Source of the DNA: an uncultured Lachnospiraceae bacterium | GTDB lineage: Bacteria; Bacillota; Clostridia; Lachnospirales; Lachnospiraceae | Length of the DNA stretch: 6,760 nt | Assembly (NCBI GenBank): GCA_902766845.1 | Contig: CACXFD010000042.1 | Location: 1-6,760, forward strand | Direction: 5' to 3' | Part shown: one piece after another, positions 1 through 5,588 of the stretch | Layout of the letters: each line of letters begins with the position of its first letter | How positions within the stretch are numbered: the first letter of the stretch is position 1 | Made by a program: the position numbers and the translations under genes | Notes under the pieces: generated by a model | What the model saw: the letters and a program-made list of their open reading frames with translations, nothing else | What the model was told of the DNA's origin: nothing | Database searches by the model: none

Positions 1-1086
1 CTCGCCCTGATGATGGTCCTGATCACGCTGGCGTCCAACCTGCAGATCATCCTGCACGAGCTCGGGCACATGATCGGCGGCCTGGCCACCGGCTATACGT
101 TCAGTTCCTTCCGCTTCCGGAGCCTGATGCTGGTGCGGCAGGACGGACGGCTCACGCTCAAGCGCATGCAGATCGCCGGGACCGGCGGACAGTGCCTGAT
201 GATGCCGCCCCGCTGGCAAGAGGGCGGCGTCCCGTACCGGATGTATCTGGCCGGCGGCTGGACCGCCAACGCCGTTACAGCCGTGCTCTCGTTGATCCTG
301 GCCTTCCTGCTCCGCGGTTCGATGTACCCGTTCGTCTTCTTTGCGGCCATGGGCCTGTTCGGGCTCTACTACGCGGTCACGAACGGACTGCCGCTGTCCT
401 TCGGGGTGGATAACGACGGTATGAATTACCGCTCCGTACAGCGCGATCCGCGCCTCCTGCGCGACCTCTGGCTGCAGCTCGAAGTGAACGGGCTGCTGTC
501 CCAGGGCTACCGTATGCGCGACCTGCCGGAAGAATGGTTCACCGTTCCGCCCGCCGACCAGATGGACGCCTCGCTGGCCACCACGATCGCCGTGTTCGGC
601 GTGAACCGTGCGATGGACGCGATGGACCTCGAGCGCGCGGAAGAGCTCACCACGGTCCTGCTGGACCGCGCCACGCTCCTGCCGATCCATAAGAACATGG
701 TCAAAGCCGAAGCCATCTACATCGACCTGATCCGCTTCGGCCGCAGGACCTTTGTGGACCAGCTGTTCGACGACGAATTCAAGGCTTTCCTGCGCGGCCA
801 GAGCGGCAATCCGTCCATCATCCGGATCATGCACGCCTACGCCCTGCTGTATCTGCAGGACACGGAACTGGCACTGAGCCACGAACGGCGCTTTGAAGCC
901 GCCGCGGCCGTCTACCCGTATCCGAGCGAACTGGCCGGGGAACGGGACCTGATGCAGCTGACGCGCGATACCTACGCGCAGCGCTTCGTGATCCCGCAGG
1001 CGGAGCAGCAGGAGGAAACGGCCCCGAAAGAGCCGGCCCCGCCGGAGGAAACACCGAAGCCTGACGTTTCGAAAAACAGTATATGA
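1..1086 (+). CDS. M50-type (site-2 protease-like) membrane zinc metalloprotease, 5'-partial
   Basis: The reading frame is open to the left edge and no ribosome binding site precedes the first ATG (10), so the true start is probably outside the window. Counting residues from that ATG, HELGH (16-20) is the HExxH zinc motif, set in a hydrophobic segment. AGGWTAN (81-87) resembles the AGPxxN motif of M50 proteases and leads into a membrane segment (about 88-101). A third hydrophobic segment (106-123) runs into NGLPL (125-129) and DNDG (134-137), matching the N-x-LP...DG motif that supplies the third zinc ligand, here probably D134 or D136. Residues 145-325 are soluble, amphipathic and helical, perhaps TPR-like. 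The last 30 residues are rich in Pro and Glu, like a disordered tail. Members of this family cut substrates within the membrane, but the target is unknown. It converges on gpsA. The M50-like fold is well supported; activity and substrate are inferred. Confidence 0.8.
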   Translation, partial: LALMMVLITLASNLQIILHELGHMIGGLATGYTFSSFRFRSLMLVRQDGRLTLKRMQIAGTGGQCLMMPPRWQEGGVPYRMYLAGGWTANAVTAVLSLILAFLLRGSMYPFVFFAAMGLFGLYYAVTNGLPLSFGVDNDGMNYRSVQRDPRLLRDLWLQLEVNGLLSQGYRMRDLPEEWFTVPPADQMDASLATTIAVFGVNRAMDAMDLERAEELTTVLLDRATLLPIHKNMVKAEAIYIDLIRFGRRTFVDQLFDDEFKAFLRGQSGNPSIIRIMHAYALLYLQDTELALSHERRFEAAAAVYPYPSELAGERDLMQLTRDTYAQRFVIPQAEQQEETAPKEPAPPEETPKPDVSKNSI

Positions 1087-1090
1087 CAGC

Positions 1091-1120
1091 AACGCCGGCG
1101 GACCGCCGGCGTTTATTATA
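1091..1120 (+). terminator. Rho-independent terminator in convergent gap
   Basis: The arms AACGCCGGCG (1091-1100) and CGCCGGCGTT (1104-1113) form a perfect 10-bp, very GC-rich stem with a GAC loop. The stem begins 5 nt after the metalloprotease stop codon. On the + strand it is followed by an imperfect T-rich run (TTTATTATAT, 1112-1121 including the end of the stem), so it should end the + strand transcript. Read from the other side it lies 12 bp past the gpsA stop, and the same stem could slow or end the operon transcript. No U-tract follows in that direction, so terminator function on the - strand is less certain. Confidence 0.8.
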
Positions 1121-1125
1121 TCACA

Positions 1126-2112
1126 TCATTCCGCTTTGCGGTCACGCAGCATCAGCTCTTCGACCGCCGCGGCGGGTCTTTTTCCCTCAAAGAGGACGCG
1201 GTTGACCTCTTCCACGATCGGCATCTCCACGCCGTACGCGCGGGCCAGCTTGCGTCCGGCCCGGGCCGCGAAGACACCTTCGACGACCTGCCCCACTTCT
1301 TCCATGGCTTCCTCGTACGTTTTTCCCTGACCGATCAGGATCCCGGCGCGGCGATTGCGGCTGTGCATGCTCGCACAGGTCACGATCAGGTCTCCCATGC
1401 CCGACAGCCCGGAAAACGTCTCCGCACGGCCTCCGGCGGCCACCCCGAGCCGGGACATCTCCGCGATCCCGCGCGTGATCAGCGCGGCCTTGGCATTGTC
1501 TCCGTACCCGAGGCCGTCCGCGATGCCGGCCGCGAGGGCGATCACGTTCTTCAGCGCCCCGCCGAGCTCCACGCCGCGCACGTCCGTGCTCGTATATACC
1601 CGGAAGACCGGGCTCATGAAGATCTCCTGCAGATACCGCGCCACGGCTTCATCCGCGCACCCGACCACGCAGGTGGTGGGCAGCCCGCGGCTGACCTCTT
1701 CGGCGTGACTGGGCCCGGACAGGACCGCCGTGACCGCCTGCGGTACTTCCTGCGCGATGATCTGCGTCAGCGTCATCAGCGTTTCTTCCTCGAGTCCCTT
1801 GGCCACGTCCACGATCACCTGCCCGTCCGGGACCAGGTCCTTCAGGAGGTGCGCGGTGGCCCGTGTATAGGAACTGGCAACGGCCATCACGAGAACGTCC
1901 CGGCCCTTCACGGCCTGCTCCAGGTCCGCGCACAGGCGCACGTCTGCGGGCACGGAGGCGCCCGGAAGGCTCCGGTGCGCGTGCGTGCGGGCGATCTCGT
2001 CGAGCTCCCGCGGCAGGGCCGACCACAGCGTGACCTCATGCCCGTTCTGTGAACAAAGGATAGCGATGCCGGTGCCCCAGGCGCCGGCTCCGAGGATTCC
2101 GATCCGTGCCAT
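1126..2112 (-). CDS. gpsA: NAD(P)-dependent glycerol-3-phosphate dehydrogenase
   Basis: This cytosolic enzyme reduces dihydroxyacetone phosphate to sn-glycerol-3-phosphate, the backbone of phospholipids. The 328-residue protein has the usual family length. It opens with the Rossmann dinucleotide motif GAGAWGT (8-14). Further family landmarks are VDVAKGLE (101-108) with K105, LSGPSHAEEV (131-140), and ELGGALKNVIALAAGIADGL (182-201), which holds the conserved catalytic lysine K188. GLSGMGDLIVTC (235-246) is followed by SRN (251-253). The start is an ATG at 2112 with AAGGAG (2119-2124) 6 nt upstream; that site lies in the last codons of plsY, only 3 bp away, which suggests coupled translation. 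It is the last gene of the operon, and its product feeds the PlsY reaction. In Bacillus subtilis and many Clostridia spoIVA follows gpsA; here a terminator and a convergent gene follow instead. No key residue is missing. Confidence 0.97.
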   Translation of the reverse strand: MARIGILGAGAWGTGIAILCSQNGHEVTLWSALPRELDEIARTHAHRSLPGASVPADVRLCADLEQAVKGRDVLVMAVASSYTRATAHLLKDLVPDGQVIVDVAKGLEEETLMTLTQIIAQEVPQAVTAVLSGPSHAEEVSRGLPTTCVVGCADEAVARYLQEIFMSPVFRVYTSTDVRGVELGGALKNVIALAAGIADGLGYGDNAKAALITRGIAEMSRLGVAAGGRAETFSGLSGMGDLIVTCASMHSRNRRAGILIGQGKTYEEAMEEVGQVVEGVFAARAGRKLARAYGVEMPIVEEVNRVLFEGKRPAAAVEELMLRDRKAE

Positions 2113-2115
2113 GTC

Positions 2116-2760
2116 TTACTCCTTTTTCTTCTGTCCCAGTTTATTCTCCGTGCCGGTCAGCAGACGGTGGATGTTGGAGCGGTGCCGCCAGAATCCCAGC
2201 GCCGTAAAGATCAGCACGAGGACGATGCTCTCGATCCGGAGCGCGCCGGTCAGGCCGGTCTTTCCGAGCACGGACAGGATCACCCAGCCGGCTCCGATCA
2301 CGGTCATCAGAAGGAGCGACGCGAGCGAGACGAACCGCGTGATCAGCGCCGTTCCGGCAAAGACGACCAGTCCGACCAGCGAGAACAGGTTGAACCCGAG
2401 CGAGACCATGGCCCCGCCCGTCGACGCGATCCCCTTGCCGCCCCGGAACTGCAGGTAGAACGGATAATTGTGGCCCAGGACCACGCCGAGGCCGGTCCAG
2501 AGCTTATAGAGGATGATCATCTGCGGGTCTCCCCCGCCGCACAGGTGTCCCATCAGCAGGCAGCCGAGGAATGCCTTCAGGAAATCCCCGAGAAATACGA
2601 TCGCGCCGGCCCTGGCCCCCATCACGCGCAGCGCGTTGGTGGTGCCGGAATTGCCGCTCCCGTGCTCACGGATATCGATCTTGTGGGCCTTCCCGTAGAG
2701 AAAACCGGTCTGTATCAGGCCAAAGCCGTATCCGGCGATCAGGCAGATCAGCCGCAGCAT
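2116..2760 (-). CDS. plsY: Acyl-phosphate:glycerol-3-phosphate acyltransferase
   Basis: PlsY is a polytopic inner-membrane enzyme that transfers an acyl chain from acyl-phosphate to position 1 of glycerol-3-phosphate, giving lysophosphatidic acid. Counted from the ATG at 2760 (214 residues), the three family motifs are all present: GSGNSGTTN (34-42), GHNYPFYLQFRGGKG (96-110), and HRSNIHRLLTGTENKLG (193-209) near the C-terminus. Hydrophobic stretches between them fit the usual multi-span topology. A GTG three codons upstream (2769) overlaps the der stop and would give 217 residues. I prefer the ATG because the purine-rich AAAGGGAG (2769-2776) sits 8 nt before it, whereas it runs directly into the GTG. 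The gene lies 5 bp after der and 3 bp before gpsA, whose product is its substrate. The short basic tail (KKK) before the stop doubles as the gpsA ribosome binding site. Confidence 0.95.
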   Translation of the reverse strand: MLRLICLIAGYGFGLIQTGFLYGKAHKIDIREHGSGNSGTTNALRVMGARAGAIVFLGDFLKAFLGCLLMGHLCGGGDPQMIILYKLWTGLGVVLGHNYPFYLQFRGGKGIASTGGAMVSLGFNLFSLVGLVVFAGTALITRFVSLASLLLMTVIGAGWVILSVLGKTGLTGALRIESIVLVLIFTALGFWRHRSNIHRLLTGTENKLGQKKKE

Positions 2761-2765
2761 ACGGA

Positions 2766-4091
2766 TCACTCCCTTTCTTTTCTCTCCCGTACGATAAACT
2801 TCAGCGGCGTGCCGGCAAAGCCGAACGCCTGGCGGATCTGGTTCTCCAGATACCGGGTATAGGAGTAATGCATGAGTTCCTTGTCATTGACGAAGATCAC
2901 GTACGTGGGCGGTCCCACCGCGACCTGCGTTACGTAAAAGATCTTCAGGCGCCGTCCGCGGTCGGACGGGGGCTGCTGCATCGCGACCGCTTCGGTCACG
3001 ATCTCGTTCAGCACGCCGGTCGCGATCCGCTGCATGCGGTTCTGGATGATCGTGTCGATATGATCGAACAGCTTGGGCATGCGCTGGCCGGTCTTCGCGG
3101 AGATGAACAGGATCTGGGCATACGGCATATACGCGAGCACGTTCCGGATCCGGTCCGTGAATTTGTTCACGCTGCGGTCGTCCTTTTCGATCAGGTCCCA
3201 CTTGTTCACGGCGATCAGCACGCCCTTGCCGCGCTCGTGCGCGATTCCGGCGATCTTGGCGTCCTGCTCCGTCACGCCTTCTTCGGCGTCGATCACGAGC
3301 ACCACGACGTCCGCGCGTTCCACGGCCATCACCGTGCGCACGATACTGTAGCGTTCGATGTCTTCCCGGATCCGGCTCTTGCGGCGCAGGCCGGCCGTAT
3401 CGATCAGGATGTATTCCTTCCCGTTCCGGCGGATCACGGTGTCCACCGCGTCCCGCGTGGTGCCGGCCACATCGCTGACGATGAGCCGGTTCTCGCCGAG
3501 CAGGAAATTGATGATCGAAGACTTCCCGACGTTGGGCTTTCCGACGATCGCGACGCGGGGCCGCTCATCCTCCTGCTCTTCTCCGCTCTGCTCCGGAAAA
3601 TGCGCGATGACCGCGTCCAGCATCTCGCCGAGACCCGTGCGGCCGCTCGAAGAGATCGGGTACGGATCCCCGATCCCGAGCTGGTAGAATTCATAGATGT
3701 CCGGGAGCATCTTCTGATAGGCGTCCACCTTGTTCACGACCAGGACGACCGGCTTATGGCTCCGGCGCAGCATGTCCGCGACCTTGCCGTCCGCGTCCTG
3801 CAGGCCCTGGCGCACGTCCACCATGAACAGGATCACGTCCGCGGTGTCGATCGCGATCTGGGCCTGTTCCCGCATCTGAGACAGGATCACGTCGCTGCTC
3901 TCGGGCTCGATGCCGCCCGTGTCCACGAGCGTGAACGCATGATTCAGCCATGTGCAGTCCGCGTAGATGCGGTCCCGCGTCACGCCCGGCGTATCTTTCA
4001 CGATGGCGACGTCCCGTCCGGCCAGCGCGTTGAACAGCGTTGATTTTCCGACATTCGGGCGGCCGACGATCGCCACGACAGGTTTCTTCAT
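2766..4091 (-). CDS. der: Ribosome-assembly GTPase Der (EngA)
   Basis: Der is a cytosolic GTPase with two consecutive G domains that binds the large ribosomal subunit and supports its maturation; it is essential in most bacteria tested. The 441-residue protein has the standard length. G domain 1 shows GRPNVGKS (10-17), PGVTRD (35-40), DTGG (57-60) and NKVD (120-123). After an acidic linker (about 168-178), G domain 2 shows GKPNVGKS (184-191), GTTRD (210-214), DTAG (231-234), NKWD (296-299) and SAK (331-333). The C-terminal KH-like domain (about 350-437) carries FVNDKELMHYSYTRYLENQI, typical of the family. All nucleotide-binding motifs are intact. The ATG at 4091 is supported by GAGGTGA (4096-4102), which overlaps the stop codon of the upstream DUF512 gene. 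The pairing of der with gpsA and plsY is widespread in Bacillota; the reason is unknown. Confidence 0.98.
   Translation of the reverse strand: MKKPVVAIVGRPNVGKSTLFNALAGRDVAIVKDTPGVTRDRIYADCTWLNHAFTLVDTGGIEPESSDVILSQMREQAQIAIDTADVILFMVDVRQGLQDADGKVADMLRRSHKPVVLVVNKVDAYQKMLPDIYEFYQLGIGDPYPISSSGRTGLGEMLDAVIAHFPEQSGEEQEDERPRVAIVGKPNVGKSSIINFLLGENRLIVSDVAGTTRDAVDTVIRRNGKEYILIDTAGLRRKSRIREDIERYSIVRTVMAVERADVVVLVIDAEEGVTEQDAKIAGIAHERGKGVLIAVNKWDLIEKDDRSVNKFTDRIRNVLAYMPYAQILFISAKTGQRMPKLFDHIDTIIQNRMQRIATGVLNEIVTEAVAMQQPPSDRGRRLKIFYVTQVAVGPPTYVIFVNDKELMHYSYTRYLENQIRQAFGFAGTPLKFIVRERKERE
2769..2776 (-). promoter_or_regulatory. plsY ribosome binding site that decides the start
   Basis: AAAGGGAG on the - strand lies inside the last codons of der. 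Its distance to the ATG at 2760 is 8 nt, within the normal range. The competing GTG at 2769 begins at the final G of this motif, so the site could not serve it. This favours the 214-residue form of PlsY. Confidence 0.65.
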
Positions 4092-4095
4092 TCTC

Positions 4096-4102
4096 TCACC
4101 TC
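4096..4102 (-). promoter_or_regulatory. der ribosome binding site overlapping upstream stop
   Basis: GAGGTGA on the - strand matches seven consecutive bases of the consensus AGGAGGTGATC complementary to the 16S rRNA tail. Its first two bases lie within the TGA stop codon of the DUF512 gene (4101-4103), and it ends 4 nt before the der ATG. A ribosome terminating on the first gene therefore uncovers or re-uses this site, so translation of the two genes is probably coupled. Confidence 0.75.
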
Positions 4103-5462
4103 ATAGTTCATAGGGGTTATGGACCGGCATGCGCAGGAAGTCCTCGTTCGGATGCGGGTCCAGCAGCGCGTCCACCAGATCCCCGCCGCCGCTCTTTACG
4201 ACGACGACCGGCACGCCGAGCGACTCCTGCACCTGCGCGAGCGTCATGTCATCCAGAAAGACCGGCTCGTCGCTCTTGAGCATATTGGCCGGGATCAACA
4301 CGGCCTCGCCGAGGTCCCGGCCGGCCAGCTGTGCGGTCAAGTCCTGTCCGGTCACCAGGCCGGACACCGTGATCTGCTCGCCGAAAAAGTCATTGCGGAT
4401 CGCGACGACGTCGGCGCGCACGCGCGGGAACTTTTCCTGTACGAGCCCGAGCACGCGCTCCAGATACGGCGCGGCCAGCACGCCGCTCGCCATGGTCACG
4501 CGGTGGGCCCGGCCGTCTCCGGTCTCCCGCGCCAGGCGCTGCGCGGCTTCATTCAGGAACAGGCGCAGCATGCCGACGCCGTTCTCGAGCTGCAGATAGC
4601 CGTCATAGCGTTCTTCCTCCGGCAGGTCCAGGCCGGCCGTGATATAGAGCTCGTCGCTCGCGTGGACGAAATGCGTGCCGTGCGCGGCATACAGCTTATC
4701 CTGCCACGCCTCGATCTGCCGGATCGTCCGGCGCGCGGTCTCCCGGTCGATGGGCTCGAGCGGGCACAGGCCCTCCCGGTACCGGGTCAGTCCGACCGGG
4801 ACCACGGACAGGCTCTGCATCTGCGGGATCAGCGTGGACAGGTCCGCGATCGTGCGGTCCAGCTGCTCGCCGTCATTCAGACCTTTGCACATCACGACCT
4901 GCGCGTTCAGGACGATGTCCGCGTCCGCGAGGCGGCGCAGCCGCTCCATGATCTTTCCGGCATGCTTATTATGAAGGAGCCGGCGGCGCAGGTCCGGGTC
5001 CGTCGCGTGGACGGACACGTTGATCGGGCTCATATGATAGCGGATCAGGCGGCCAATGTCGTCGTCCGTCAGATTCGTCAGGGTCACGTAATTGCCCTGC
5101 AGGAAGGAAAGGCGCGTGTCATCGTCCTTGAAATACAGCGTCTCCCGCATGCCGGGCGGCATCTGGTCGATGAAGCAGAACACGCAGCGGTTCTGGCAGG
5201 AACGGTAATCGCTCATCAGGCCGCTCTCGAAATACAGGCCCAGGTCCTCGTCCTCGTCCTTTTCGATCTCGAGATCGCACGTCTCGCCGTCTTTGGTCAG
5301 GACCCGGACCGTCAGGAATTCATCTTCCGTCAGGTACTGATAATCGAAAACGTCCTTGATCGGCGTATCGTTGATCGATACGATGCGGTCTCCGGGCTCC
5401 AGCCCGAGCTCTTCCGCGATGGATCCCGGACGCACGCCGGTGATCACGTGACCGTTGTCCAT
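4101..5462 (-). CDS. PDZ-radical SAM DUF512 protein (TIGR03279-like)
   Basis: This 453-residue protein has unknown function. An N-terminal PDZ-like domain (about 5-68) carries RPGSIAEELGLEPGDRIVSI. Next comes SCQNRCVFC (88-96), whose C89, C93 and C96 form the CxxxCxxC signature of radical-SAM [4Fe-4S] enzymes, followed by FIDQMPPGMRETLYFKDDD (97-115). The segment NVSVHATDP (148-156) suits a radical-SAM barrel. The C-terminal part (about 220-430) fits DUF512, with ELYITAG (271-277) and ENGVGMLR (293-300). There is no signal peptide or membrane segment, so it is probably cytosolic. The frame stays open far upstream, antisense to prs, but the start is set at 5462 because GGGAGGAG (5469-5476) lies 6 nt before that ATG and a strong promoter (5485-5513) lies just outside it. 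It leads the operon with der, 9 bp downstream. The family call is firm; catalysis and substrate are unknown. Confidence 0.9.
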   Translation of the reverse strand: MDNGHVITGVRPGSIAEELGLEPGDRIVSINDTPIKDVFDYQYLTEDEFLTVRVLTKDGETCDLEIEKDEDEDLGLYFESGLMSDYRSCQNRCVFCFIDQMPPGMRETLYFKDDDTRLSFLQGNYVTLTNLTDDDIGRLIRYHMSPINVSVHATDPDLRRRLLHNKHAGKIMERLRRLADADIVLNAQVVMCKGLNDGEQLDRTIADLSTLIPQMQSLSVVPVGLTRYREGLCPLEPIDRETARRTIRQIEAWQDKLYAAHGTHFVHASDELYITAGLDLPEEERYDGYLQLENGVGMLRLFLNEAAQRLARETGDGRAHRVTMASGVLAAPYLERVLGLVQEKFPRVRADVVAIRNDFFGEQITVSGLVTGQDLTAQLAGRDLGEAVLIPANMLKSDEPVFLDDMTLAQVQESLGVPVVVVKSGGGDLVDALLDPHPNEDFLRMPVHNPYEL

Positions 5463-5468
5463 GCCGCG

Positions 5469-5476
5469 CTCCTCCC
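5469..5476 (-). promoter_or_regulatory. DUF512 gene ribosome binding site
   Basis: GGGAGGAG on the - strand ends 6 nt before the ATG at 5462. It fixes the start of the DUF512 gene and rules out the much longer open frame that continues opposite prs. With transcription starting about 7 nt past the -10 box, near 5478, the leader would be only about 16 nt, consisting of little more than this site. Confidence 0.75.
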
Positions 5477-5484
5477 TGCGGTCG

Positions 5485-5513
5485 ATTTTACCACGGCGGC
5501 GATCTTTTTTCAA
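5485..5513 (-). promoter_or_regulatory. Sigma-A-type promoter of the DUF512-der-plsY-gpsA operon
   Basis: On the - strand, TTGAAA (5513-5508) and TAAAAT (5490-5485) are separated by exactly 17 bp. They match the consensus TTGACA and TATAAT at four or five, and five, of six positions. The A-run at the -35 box and the AT-rich -10 box stand out from the GC-rich surroundings. No other strong promoter is visible between the genes of this operon, whose gaps are at most 9 bp. Confidence 0.75.
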
Positions 5514-5520
5514 TCTGCAC

Positions 5521-5549
5521 TTGCAAGGCCGGGCGATTCGGGGTAAACT
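5521..5549 (+). promoter_or_regulatory. Sigma-A-type promoter of prs
   Basis: TTGCAA (5521-5526) and TAAACT (5544-5549) are spaced by 17 bp, each matching four of six consensus bases. Transcription would begin near 5556, giving a leader of about 33 nt before prs. The match is weaker than that of the opposing promoter, whose -35 box ends 7 bp away. The -35 box sits within the 8-bp palindrome CTTGCAAG (5520-5527). Confidence 0.55.
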
Positions 5550-5576
5550 TGTAGCAGCAGATGACCACCCTATGCC

Positions 5577-5583
5577 AAAGGAG
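5577..5583 (+). promoter_or_regulatory. prs ribosome binding site
   Basis: AAAGGAG lies 5 nt before the prs ATG at 5589. An in-frame TGA at 5562 shows that the protein cannot begin further upstream, so this site and ATG define the prs start. Confidence 0.85.
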
Positions 5584-5588
5584 ATCTC

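Noticed and set aside
1363..2052. A 229-codon + strand open frame opposite gpsA, with others opposite plsY (2167-2862).
   Set aside because: They are shadows of gpsA and plsY; the products have no recognisable motif and the true genes on the other strand have complete family signatures.
5244..5260. A short tandem repeat of GTCCTC.
   Set aside because: It encodes the acidic DEDED run after the PDZ domain; fewer than three copies is too little to call a repeat locus.
5264..5277. A perfect 14-bp palindrome, CGATCTCGAGATCG, as a possible operator.
   Set aside because: It lies inside the DUF512 coding sequence, and about 0.4 such palindromes are expected by chance in a sequence this long.
5364..5382. 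An inverted repeat with 7-bp arms (CGTATCG and CGATACG) around a 5-nt loop.
   Set aside because: It is within the PDZ-coding part of the DUF512 gene, has no T-run after it and is short enough to occur by chance.
2571..5546. Long + strand open frames opposite der (2571-4043, 490 codons) and opposite the DUF512 gene (4119-5546, 475 codons).
   Set aside because: They are aligned codon to codon with the real genes. Antisense stops would need TTA, CTA or TCA in the sense genes, codons that are rare in this GC-rich DNA. Their translations resemble no family and the opposite strands carry clear conserved proteins.
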